From: Ridgeia piscesae
Taxonomy: Eukaryota; Annelida; Polychaeta; Sabellida; Siboglinidae
NCBI GenBank assembly: GCA_025642075.2
Contig: JAODUO010000425.1
Coordinates: 310,001 to 374,000, forward strand
DNA: 64,000 bases
Reading direction: 5' to 3'
The number at the start of each line of letters is the position of its first letter. Positions within the stretch are counted from its first letter, which is position 1. The position numbers were made by a program, and so were the translations under genes. The notes under the pieces were generated by a model. That model made no database searches. It was not told where the DNA came from and was given only the letters and a program-made list of their open reading frames with translations. This document shows, piece after piece, positions 14,560-35,684 of the stretch.

Positions 14560-16560
14560 ATACTAAAACACCCACAACACACCACAGTCTGTGTACCAGG
14601 TAGTTCTTAAACACCCACAACACACCACAGTCTGTGTACCAGGTAGTTCTTTAAACACCCACAACACACCACAGTCTGTGTACCAGGTAGTTCATTAAAC
14701 ACCCACAACACACCACAGTCTGTGTACCAGGTAGTTCTTAAACACCCACAACACACCACAGTCTGTGTACCAGGTAGTTCTGTAAACACCCACAACACAC
14801 CACAGTCTGTGTACCAGGTAGTTCTTTAAACACCCACAACACACCACAGTCTGTGTACCAGGTAGTTCTTTAAACACCCACAACACATCACAGTCTGTGT
14901 ACCAGGTAGTTCTTTAAACACCCACAACACACCACAGTCTGTGTACCAGGTAGTTCTGTAAACACCCACAACACACCACAGTCTGTGTACCAGGTAGTTC
15001 TTTAAACACCCACAACACATCACAGTCTGTGTACCAGGTAGCTCTTTAAACACCCACAACACACCACAGTCTGTGTACCAGGTAGTTCTTTAAACACCCA
15101 CAACACACCACAGTCTGTGTACCAGGTAGTTCTTTAAACACCCACAACACATCACAGTCTGTGTACCAGGTAGTTCTTTAAACACCCACAACACACCACA
15201 GTCTGTGTACCAGGTAGTTCTTTAAACACCCACAACACACCACAGTCTGTGTACCAGGTAGTTCTTTAAACACCCACAACACACCACAGTCTGTGTACCA
15301 GGTAGTTCTTTAAACACCCACAACACACCACAGTCTGTGTACCAGGTAGTTCTTTAAACACCCACAACACACCACAGTCTGTGTACCAGGTAGTTCTGTA
15401 AACACCCACAACACACCACAGTCTGTGTACCAGGTAGTTCTTTAAACACCCACAACACACCACAGTCTGTGTACCAGGTAGTTCTGTAAACACCCACAAC
15501 ACACCACAGTCTGTGTACCAGGTAGTTCTTTAAACACCCACAACACATCACAGTCTGTGTACCAGGTAGCTCTTTAAACACCCACAACACACCACAGTCT
15601 GTGTACCAGGTAGTTCTTTAAACACCCACAACACACCACAGTCTGTGTACCAGGTAGTTCTTTAAACACCCACAACACACCACAGTCTGTGTACCAGGTA
15701 GTTCTTTAAACACCCACAACACACCACAGTCTGTGTACCAGGTAGTTCTTTAAACACCCACAACACACCACAGTCTGTGTACCAGGTAGTTCTTTAAACA
15801 CCCACAACACACCACAGTCTGTGTACCAGGTAGTTCTTTAAACACCCACAACACATCACAGTCTGTGTACCAGGTAGCTCTTTCAACACCCACAACACAT
15901 CACAGTCTGTGTACCAGGTAGTTCTTTAAACACCCACAACACACCACAGTCTGTGTACCAGGTAGTTCTTTAAACACCCACAACACATCACAGTCTGTGT
16001 ACCAGGTAGCTCTTTAAACACCCACAACACACCACAGTCTGTGTACCAGGTAGTTCTTTAAACACCCACAACACATCACAGTCTGTGTACCAGGTAGTTC
16101 TTTAAACACCCACAACACATCACAGTCTGTGTACCAGGTAGTTCTTTAAACACCCACAACACATCACAGTCTGTGTACCAGGTAGTTCTTTAAACACCCA
16201 CAACACATCACAGTCTGTGTAAGTTCTTTAAACACCCACAACACATCACAGTCTGTGTACCAGGTAGTTCTTTAAACACCCACAACACACCACAGTCTGT
16301 GTACCAGGTAGTTCTTTAAACACCCACAACACATCACAGTCTGTGTACCAGGTAGCTCTTTAAACACCCACAACACACCACAGTCTGTGTACCAGGTAGT
16401 TCTTTAAACACCCACAACACATCAGAGTCTGTGTAATTCTTTAAACACCCACAACACATCACAGTCTGTGTAGTTCTGTAAACACCCACAACACATGACA
16501 GTCTGTGTAGTTCTGTAAACACCCACAACACATCACAGTCTGTGTAGTTCTTCAAACACC
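14560..16560 (+). repeat. Intron 5 array: 44-nt minisatellite
   Basis: About 45 copies of a 44-nt unit containing ACACCCACAACACACCACAG, then TCTGTGTACCAGGTAGTTC. A CACACCACAG/CACATCACAG polymorphism alternates in blocks, indicating multi-unit duplications. Near 16,430-16,555 the ACCAGG part is lost and the unit shortens. Each full unit contains CCAGGTAGTT, a donor-like sequence, but no matching exon end exists. The minus-strand frames with GCLKNYLVHRLW-type repeats are shadows. Confidence 0.93.
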
Positions 16561-16852
16561 CAAATTGTCACCTGTAGTTATGCAAGTGTCCACCAGGTGG
16601 CAGAATGGTGTTGTTGATACTCACCAACAAAAATGAACTGATGAAATGACAGTGGCTACTGGCTAGCACGGAGCGGTGGCTTCCAGAAGCAGGAAAGTAA
16701 GGGACTGAAGCCAAACGTTAGGACGCGTATGGGTAGTGTAGGAATTCAATCAGAATTGTGCAAAGGTCAGGTTGCAAAATACATATTGGAGTGGAACAGT
16801 TTGGCAGTTGTGAGATGATCCCTGAAGTGGTTCATGTGTCGCTGTGTTTCAG
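16561..16852 (+). other. Intron 5 tail with one exon 6 start pseudo-copy
   Basis: Unique sequence plus GATGATCCCTGAAGTGGTTC at about 16,814, a diverged copy of the first bases of exon 6, located 39 bases before the true one. The functional acceptor is CGCTGTGTTTCAG ending at 16852. Confidence 0.7.
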
Positions 16853-16910
16853 GATGGCCCCTGAAGTGATCGCTTGTGATGAGAATCCTGACGCAACATA
16901 CGACAACAGG
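16853..16910 (+). CDS. MAP4K4/MINK1/TNIK-like: Exon 6: APE motif region
   Basis: It completes the Trp codon and encodes MAPEVIACDENPDATYDNR. MAPE is the APE motif anchoring the activation segment, and the rest is diagnostic for the MAP4K4/MINK1/TNIK group. Phase 2 to 0. The donor is GTAAGT at 16911. It joins to exon 7, SDLWSLG, without any gap in the alignment I can recall for the family. Confidence 0.96.
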
Positions 16911-17254
16911 GTAAGTTATGTGACTCTCCACTGTCAGCCACGTCGTTGTCATGCTCATTGTCATCACTGTCATTCGTTTTAGTCTGTGTCATTGTGTCGG
17001 TGTCAGTGATGTCTGTGACACAGCATCAAGTCATGTCTTATTTCTCTGTGTCAACACTTTCAGGCTCTCAACGACACTAACCCGATGAACAAGTGACATT
17101 CCCTCTGTCACATGACCTGAACAAGTGACATTCCCTCTGTCACATGACATGAACAAGTGACATTCCCTCTGTCACATGACATGAACATGTGACACTTTTT
17201 ACTTCCTCACATACATGTGACACTTCTTGTTAACTATTATATTGTTAATGAGTG
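16911..17254 (+). other. Intron 6 first part
   Basis: It begins with unique sequence rich in GTCATTGTC-type simple motifs. At about 17,090-17,200 lie three to four copies of a 32-nt unit with GAACAAGTGACATTCCCTCT then GTCACATGAC. No gene is seen. Confidence 0.7.
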
Positions 17255-17514
17255 GTGTAGTGACCTGTGGTCAGTGCTATATTGTAGAGTGACCTGTGGT
17301 CAGTGCTATATTGTAGAGTGACCTGTGGTCAGTGCTATATTGTACAGTGACCTGTGGTCAGTGCTATATTGTAGAGTGACCTGTGGTCAGAGCTATATTA
17401 CACGGTGACCTCTGATCAGTGTTATAGAGTGACCTGTGCTCAGAGCTGTGTTATAGAGTGACCAATGGTCAATACTATGTTATAGAATGATCAGTGGTCA
17501 GTACTATGTTGTAG
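17255..17514 (+). repeat. Intron 6 array: 29-nt unit copied from the acceptor/exon 7 junction
   Basis: About eight units. The best repeat TATATTGTAG followed by AGTGACCTGTGGTCA. The real junction at 17515 is CTATGTTGTAG then AGTGACCTGTGGTCATTAGG, so acceptor plus the codons for SDLWS are copied. The units nearest the exon are more diverged than those 150 bases away, so spread from the exon was not simply progressive. Confidence 0.93.
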
Positions 17515-17569
17515 AGTGACCTGTGGTCATTAGGCATCACAGCAATAGAGATGGCAGAAGGCAAGCCAC
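17515..17569 (+). CDS. MAP4K4/MINK1/TNIK-like: Exon 7: alpha-F helix of kinase domain
   Basis: It encodes SDLWSLGITAIEMAEGKP plus the first base of a Pro codon, phase 0 to 1. The invariant Asp of alpha-F is in SDLWSLG. The acceptor is GTTGTAG ending at 17514 and the donor GTGAGT starts at 17570. It is preceded by decoy copies of its own first 15 bases, so the true exon is recognised by continuation into GGCATCACAGC and by the downstream donor. Confidence 0.95.
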
Positions 17570-18289
17570 GTGAGTTTCTCTCAATCAGTCATCATAATTT
17601 TCTCACAGATCTTGCTTTTGTCCAGTCATGATGTTGAATCCACTTTATTGTAAAAACTTCGAAAATGATACATATTTGCACCAAAAAGAAATATAATTAC
17701 CTGGGGGTAACTGTATTGAAGTATTATAATATTATTTTAAAGGATGACTCTAAACAATTATTCTATACACTTGTAGCATGTGCTTAGATGTGTAAGATAA
17801 TTAGAATAACTGTTTTGTATAATGAAAAGTGTGCAGATATGTTGCAAGTGTTTACCTGTACAGGTTGTAAACTGTTGTAAAATTGTAACTGAAGTAAAGA
17901 CATTGTTCATTTGACAACATAAATGTATGATTTCATCCATGTTGACTTATTAGTGGTATTACAATCACTAAGACAAGAGAGAATGTTAATGTCTGTCTAT
18001 GAGTACTGTCATAGAGAGAGAGTATTATTTTCATTGTATAATCTCACTAAGGTAAGAAATAGTATTGACTAAGAGTGATATCACTAGTATATGACATAAT
18101 AATGACTCAATTGAGTGATCATTGTCATAAGTATCAGAGAGAGTATTAACTTAATTGTGTGATGTCACTAGTATAAGAAATAGTATTCTCTAAGAATTAA
18201 CAGCATTAGTATTAAATGTAGCATTTACTTCATTGCGTGATGTTCTTAGCATTAGAGAGATATAGACTTCATTTAATACTGTCACTAGT
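17570..18289 (+). other. Intron 7 first part: AT-rich with decayed repeats
   Basis: AT-rich sequence without genes. From about 17,950 there are loose 40-60 nt motifs such as GTGATGTCACTAGTATAAGA that look like strongly diverged relatives of the 31-nt array that follows. Confidence 0.6.
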
Positions 18290-28560
<10,271 letters not shown>

Positions 28561-28871
28561 ATATGTGGTTGCTGCCAGTGGAAGGGTTAATATTTCATTG
28601 TGGACAGTTAGAATCATTATGTTGTTGTTGCCACAGGAAAGATTAATATGTTGTTGTTGCCACAGGAAAGATTAATATGTTGTTGTTGCCAGTGGAATGG
28701 TTAACATGCTGTTGTGGACAGTTAGAATCATTATGTTGTTGTTGCCACAGGAAAGATTAATATGTTGTTGTTGCCAGTGGAATGGTTAACATGCTATTGT
28801 GGACAGTTAGAATCATTATGTTGTTGTTGCCACAGGAAAGGTTAATATGTTGTTATTATTGTTGTTGCCAG
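28561..28871 (+). repeat. Intron 9 repeats copied from the acceptor/exon 10 junction
   Basis: Alternating modules TGTTGTTGCCACAGGAAAG and TGTTGTTGCCAGTGGAATGG repeat four to six times. The true junction at 28872 is TTGTTGTTGCCAG then TGGAGGACC. The acceptor and the first exon bases (TGGA) thus recur upstream. The CCACAG variant also makes a good AG acceptor. Unit spacing is irregular (about 30 to 85 nt as a composite). Confidence 0.85.
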
Positions 28872-28950
28872 TGGAGGACCATGACACAGACTTTGAGTAC
28901 GAGGGCAGTGACAACGAGGAGGAGGATGCACTGAATGATGGAGAACCCAG
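28872..28950 (+). CDS. MAP4K4/MINK1/TNIK-like: Exon 10: acidic post-kinase linker
   Basis: With the G from exon 9 it gives V, then EDHDTDFEYEGSDNEEED and ALNDGEP, plus two bases (AG). This matches the vertebrate pattern of a Tyr in an acidic EYEYSGSEEEEE run before PSSIVNVPGEST. Phase 1 to 2. The acceptor TTGTTGCCAG was chosen because it restores the frame; the donor is GTTTGT at 28951, which is weaker than the others. Confidence 0.92.
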
Positions 28951-29080
28951 GTTTGTCTTGTCATTCAGTCTCCGTACCCCATGAATTTTACATCTGTGAC
29001 ACTGCATTTTTAGTTACTTTAGTGCATATTATTAATCACATTTATTTATCTAGGGAGAGTTTTAGCATTGTTTTTCTTTA
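28951..29080 (+). other. Intron 10 start, unique
   Basis: A short unique stretch with a TTATTAATC-type AT-rich part before the 12-nt array. Confidence 0.7.
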
Positions 29081-30560
29081 TCACTGAACACATCACTGAA
29101 CACATCACTGAACACATCACTGAACACATCACTGAACACATCACTGAACACATCACTGAACACATCACTGAACACATCACTGAACACATCACTGAACACA
29201 TCACTGAACACATCACTGAACACATCACTGAACACATCACTGAACACATCACTGAACACATCACTGAACACATCACTGAACACATCACTGAACACATCAC
29301 TGAACACATCACTGAACACATCACTGAACACATCACTGAACACATCACTGAACACATCACTGAACACATCACTGAACACATCACTGAACACATCACTGAA
29401 CACATCACTGAACACATCACTGAACACATCACTGAACACATCACTGAACACATCACTGAACACATCACTGAACACATCACTGAACACATCACTGAACACA
29501 TCACTGAACACATCACTGAACACATCACTGAACACATCACTGAACACATCACTGGACACATCACTGGACACATCACTGGACACATCACTGAACACACCAC
29601 TGAACACATCACTGAACACATCACTGAACACATCACTGAACACATCACTGAACACATCACTGAACACATCACTGAACACATCACTGAACACATCACTGGA
29701 CACATCACTGAACACATCACTGGACACATCACTGAACACACCACTGAACACATCACTGAACACATCACTGAACACATCACTGAACACATCACTGAACACA
29801 TCACTGGACACATCACTGGACACATCACTGGACACATCACTGAACACATCACTGAACACATCCACTGAACACATCACTGAACACATCACTGGACACATCA
29901 CTGAACACATCACTGAACACATCACTGAACACATCACTGGACACATCACTGGACACATCACTGGACACATCACTGAACACACCACTGAACACATCACTGA
30001 ACACATCACTGGACACATCACTGAACACATCACTGGACACACCACTGAACACATCACTGAACACATCACTGAACACATCACTGAGCACATCACTGAACAC
30101 ACCACTGGACACACCACTGGACACATCACTGGACACATCACTGGACACATCACTGGACACATCACTGACACATCACTGGACACATCACTGGACACACCAC
30201 TGGACACATCACTGAACACATCACTGGACACATCACTGAACACATCACTGGACACACCACTGGACACACCACTGGACACACCACTGGACACATCACTGGA
30301 CACATCACTGGACACATCACTGGACACACCACTGGACACACCACTGGACACATCACTGGACACATCACTGGACACACCACTGGACACACCACTGGACACA
30401 CCACTGGACACACCACTGGACACACCACTGGACACACCACTGGACACATCACTGGACACATCACTGGACACATCACTGGACACATCACTGGACACATCAC
30501 TGGACACATCACTGGACACATCACTGAACACATCACTGAACACATCACTGAGTTCACTGT
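29081..30560 (+). repeat. Intron 10 array 1: 12-nt repeat, about 122 copies
   Basis: The unit is AACACATCACTG. The first about 40 copies are identical; later copies mix GAACAC/GGACAC and ACATCAC/ACACCAC. One unit carries a single extra base at about 29,861 and another lacks bases near 30,166, which shift the otherwise open frames. Because 12 is divisible by three, both strands show long false open frames (ITEH and CSVM repeats). Confidence 0.95.
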
Positions 30561-33500
30561 AGTTCTATCTCTGTGGTTCCAGTTCTATCTCTGTGGTTCC
30601 AGCTCTATCTCTGTGGTTCCAGTTCTATCTCTGTGGTTTCAGCTCTATCTCTGTGGTTCCAGTTCTGTCTCTGTGGTTTCAGCTCTATCTCTGTGGTTCC
30701 AGTTCTATCTCTGTGGTTCCAGTTCTATCTCTGTGGTTCCAGTTCTATCGCTGTGGTTTCAGCTCTGTCTCTGTGGTTTCAGCTCTATCTCTGTGGTTTC
30801 AGTTCTATCTCTGTGGTTCCAGTTCTATCGCTGTGGTTTCAGCTCTGTCTCTGTGGTTTCAGCTCTATCTCTGTGGTTCCAGTTCTATCTCTGTGGTTTC
30901 AGCTCTATCTCTGTGGTTTCAGCTCTATCTCTGTGGTTCCAGTTCTATATCTGTGGTTTCAGCTCTATCTCTGTGGTTTCAGCTCTATCTCTGTGGTTCC
31001 AGTTCTATCTCTGTGGTTTCAGCTCTGTCTGGTTTCAGCTCTATCTCTGTGGTTTCAGCTCTATCTCTGTGGTTTCAGCTCTATCTCTGTGGTTTCAGTT
31101 CTATATCTGTGGTTTCAGCTCTATCTCTGTGGTTCCAGTTCTATCTCTGTGGTTTCAGCTCTATCTCTGTGGTTTCAGCTCTATCTCTGTGGTTCCAGTT
31201 CTATCGCTGTGGTTTCAGCTCTATCTCTGTGGTTTCTGCTTTATCTCTGTGGTTTCAGTTCTATCTCTGTGGTTCCAGTTCTATCTCTGTGGTTTCAGCT
31301 CTGCTTCTGTGGTTTCAGCTCTATCTCTGTGGTTTCAGTTCTATCTCTGTGGTTTCAGCTCTATCTCTGTGGTTTCAGCTCTATCTCTGTGGTTTCAGCT
31401 CTATCTCTGTGGTTTCAGCTCTATCACTGTGGTTTCAGCTCTATCACTGTGGTTCCAGTTCTATCTCTGTGGTTCCAGTTCTATCTCTGTGGTTTCAGCT
31501 CTATCTCTGTGGTTTCAGCTCTATCTCTGTAGTTCCAGTACTGTCTCTGTGGTTTCAGCTCTATCTCTGTGGTTTAAGCTCTATCTCTGTGGTTCCAGCT
31601 CTATCTCTGTGGTTCCAGTTCTATCTCTGTGGTTCCAGCTCTATCTCTGTGGTTCCAGTTCTATCTCTGTGGTTCCAGCTCTATCTCTGTGGTTTCAGCT
31701 CTATCTCTGTGGTTTCAGCTCTATCTCTGTGGTTTCAGCTCTATCACTGTGGTTTCAGCTCTATCACTGTGGTTCCAGTTCTATCTCTGTGGTTCCAGTT
31801 CTATCTCTGTGGTTTCAGCTCTATCTCTGTGGTTTCAGCTCTATCTCTGTGGTTCCAGTTCTATCTCTGTGGTTTCAGCTCTATCTCTGTGGTTTCAGCT
31901 CTATCTCCGTGGTTTCAGCTCTATCTCCGTGGTTTCAGCTCTATCTCGTGGTTTCAGTTCTATCTCTGTGGTTTCAGTTCTATCTCGTGGTTCCAGTTCT
32001 TTCGTGGTTTCAGCTCTGCTCTGTGGTTTCAGCTCTTCTCTGTGGTTTCAGCTCTATCTCTGTGGTTTCAGTTCTATTCTGTGGTTTCAGCTCTATCTCT
32101 GTGGTTTCAGTTCTTCTGTGGTTTCAGCCCCTGTTATCTCTGTGGTTTCAGCTCTATCTCTGTGGTTCCAGTCTATCTCTGTGGTTTCAGCTCTGTCTCT
32201 GTGGTTTCAGCTCTATCTCTGTGGTTCCAGGTTTCTATCTCTGTGGTTTCAGTTCTATATCTGTGGTTCCAGTTCAATCTCTGTGGTTTCAGCTCTGTCT
32301 CTGTGGTTCCAGCTCTATCTCTGTGGTTTCAGCTCTATCTCTGTGGTTCCAGCTCTATCTCTGTGGTTCCAGTTCTATCTCTGTGGTTCCAGCTCTATCT
32401 CTGTGGTTCCAGTTCTATCTCTGTGGTTTCAGCTCTATCTCTGTGGTTTCAGTTCTATCTCTGTGGTTTCAGCTCTATCTCCGTGGTTTCAGCTCTGCTT
32501 CTGTGGTTTCAGCTCTGTCTCTGTGGTTTCAGCTCTATCTCTGTGGTTTCAGCTCTATCTCTGTGGTTTCAGCTCTATCTCTGTGGTTTCAGTTCTATAT
32601 CTGTGGTTTCAGCTCTATCTCTGTGGTTCCAGTTCTATCTCTGTGGTTTCAGCTCTATCTCTGTGGTTTCAGCTCTATCTCTGTGGTTCCAGTTCTATCG
32701 CTGTGGTTTCAGCTCTATCTCTGTGGTTTCTGCTTTATCTCTGTGGTTTCAGTTCTATCTCTGTGGTTCCAGTTCTATCTCTGTGGTTTCAGCTCTGCTT
32801 CTGTGGTTTCAGCTCTATCTCTGTGGTTTCAGTTCTATCTCTGTGGTTTCAGTTCTATCTCTGTGGTTTCAGCTCTATCTCTGTGGTTTCAGCTCTATCT
32901 CTGTGGTTTCAGCTCTATCACTGTGGTTTCAGCTCTATCACTGTGGTTCCAGTTCTATCTCTGTGGTTCCAGTTCTATCTCTGTGGTTTCAGCTATATCT
33001 CTGTGGTTCCAGTTCTATCTCTGTGGTTCCAGTTCTATCGCTGTGGTTTCAGCTCTGTCTCTGTGGTTTCAGCTCTATCTCTGTGGTTCCAGTTCTATCT
33101 CTGTGGTTTCAGCTCTTTCTCTGTGGTTCCAGTTCTATCTCTGTGGTTCCAGTTCTATCTCTGTGGTTCCAGTTCAATCTCTGTGGTTTCAGCTCTGTCT
33201 CTGTGGTTCCAGCTCTATCTCTGTGGTTTCAGCTCTATCTCTGTGGTTCCAGCTCTATCTCTGTGGTTCCAGTTCTATCTCTGTGGTTCCAGCTCTATCT
33301 CTGTGGTTCCAGTTCTATCTCTGTGGTTTCAGCTCTATCTCTGTGGTTCCAGTTCTATCTCTGTGGTTTCAGCTCTATCTCTGTGGTTTCAGTTCTATCT
33401 CTGTGGTTTCAGCTCTATCTCCGTGGTTTCAGCTCTCTTCTGTGGTTTCAGCTCTGTCTCTGTGGTTTCAGCTCTATCTCTGTGGTTTCAGCTCTATCTC

Positions 33501-35303
33501 TGTGGTTTCAGCTCTATCTCTGTGGTTTCAGCTCTATCTCTGTGGTTTCAGTTCTATATCTGTGGTTTCAGCTCTATCTCTGTGGTTCCAGTTCTATCTC
33601 TGTGGTTTCAGCTCTATCTCTGTGGTTTCAGCTCTATCTCTGTGGTTCCAGTTCTATCGCTGTGGTTTCAGCTCTATCTCTGTGGTTTCTGCTTTATCTC
33701 TGTGGTTTCAGTTCTATCTCTGTGGTTCCAGTTCTATCTCTGTGGTTTCAGCTCTGCTTCTGTGGTTTCAGCTCTATCTCTGTGGTTTCAGTTCTATCTC
33801 TGTGGTTTCAGCTCTATCTCTGTGGTTTCAGCTCTATCTCTGTGGTTCCAGCTCTATCTCTGTGGTTTCAGCTCTATCACTGTGGTTTCAGCTCTATCAC
33901 TGTGGTTCCAGTTCTATCTCTGTGGTTCCAGTTCTATCTCTGTGGTTTCAGCTCTATCTCTGTGGTTTCAGTTCTATCTCTGTGGTTTAAGCTCTATCTC
34001 TGTGGTTCCAGCTCTATCTCTGTGGTTCCAGTTCTATCTCTGTGGTTCCAGCTCTATCTCTGTGGTTTCAGCTCTATCTCTGTGGTTTCAGTTCTATCTC
34101 TGTGGTTTCAGCTCTATCTCTGTGGTTTCAGCTCTATCTCTGTGGTTCCAGTTCTATCGCTGTGGTTTCAGCTCTATCTCTGTGGTTTCTGCTTTATCTC
34201 TGTGGTTTCAGTTCTATCTCTGTGGTTCCAGTTCTATCTCTGTGGTTTCAGCTCTGCTTCTGTGGTTTCAGCTCTATCTCTGTGGTTTCAGTTCTATCTC
34301 TGTGGTTTCAGCTCTATCTCTGTGGTTTCAGTCTATCTCTGTGGTTTCAGCTCTATCTCTGTGGTTTCAGCTCTATCCTGTGGTTTCAGCTCTATCACTG
34401 TGGTTCCAGTTCTATCTCTGTGGTTCCAGTTCTATCTCTGTGGTTTCAGCTCTATCTCTGTGGTTTCAGCTCTATCTCTGTGGTTTCAGTCTTCTCTGTG
34501 GTTTCAGCTCTATCTCTGTGGTTCAGTCTATCTCTGTGGTTCCAGCTCTATCTCTGTGGTTCCAGTCTATCTCTGTGGTTCCAGCTCTATCTCTGTGGTT
34601 CCAGTTCTATCTCTGTGGTTCCAGCTCTATCTCTGTGGTTTCAGCTCTATCTCTGTGGTTTCAGCTCTATCTCTGTGGTTTCAGCTCTATCCTGTGGTTC
34701 CAGTCTATCCTGTGGTTCCAGTTCTATCTCTGTGGTTCCAGTTCTATCTCTGTGGTTTCAGCTCTATCTCTGTGGTTTCAGTCTATCTCTGTGTTTCAGT
34801 CTTCTCTGTGGTTTCAGCTCTATCTCTGTGGTTCAGCTCTATCTCCGTGGTTCCAGCTCTATCTCCGTGGTTTCAGCTCTATCTCTGTGGTTTCAGTCTA
34901 TCTCTGTGGTTCCAGTTCTATCTCCGTGGTTTCAGCTCTTTCTGTGGTTTCAGTCTTCTCTGTGGTTTCAGCTCTATCTCCGTGGTTTCAGCTCTCTCTG
35001 TGGTTTCAGTCTTTCTGTGGTTTCAGCTCTATCTCTGTGGTTTCAGTTCTATCTCTGTGGTTTCAGCTCTATCTCTGTGGTTTCAGTTTATATCTGTGGT
35101 TTCAGCTCTATCTCTGTGGTTCCAGTTCTATCTCTGTGGTTTCAGCTCTATCTCTGTGGTTTCAGCTCTATCTCTGTGGTTCCAGTTCTATCCTGTGGTT
35201 TCAGCTCTATCTCTGTGGTTTCTGTTTATCTCTGTGGTTTCAGTTCTATCTCTGTGGTTCCAGTTCTATCTCTGTGGTTTCAGCTCTGCTCTGTGGTTTC
35301 AGC

Positions 35304-35454
<151 letters not shown>

Positions 35455-35624
35455 ATTTTCTGGCAGCCTTTTGTGGTTTCAGCTCTATCTCTGTGTTTCA
35501 TCTATTCGTGGTTCGCTCTATTCTGTGGTTCAGTCTATCTCTGTGGTTTAGTCTATCTCTGGGTTTAGTTTCCTGTGGTTCAGTCATCTCTTGGTTCCAG
35601 TCTATTCTGTGGTTTCAGCTCTAT

Positions 35625-35627
<3 letters not shown>

Positions 35628-35684
<57 letters not shown>
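35628..35684 (+). repeat. 57-nt poly-T run inside array 2
   Basis: An uninterrupted T run between a truncated CTATCTC and TTTCAGCTC. No target duplication or retroposed body is attached, so it is probably an artefact like the poly-C next to it. Confidence 0.8.

Noticed and set aside
29046..30557. Open frames on both strands encoding ITEH, CSVM or FSDV repeats
   Set aside because: A 12-nt unit without stops gives open frames on both strands; there are no splice or homology signs.
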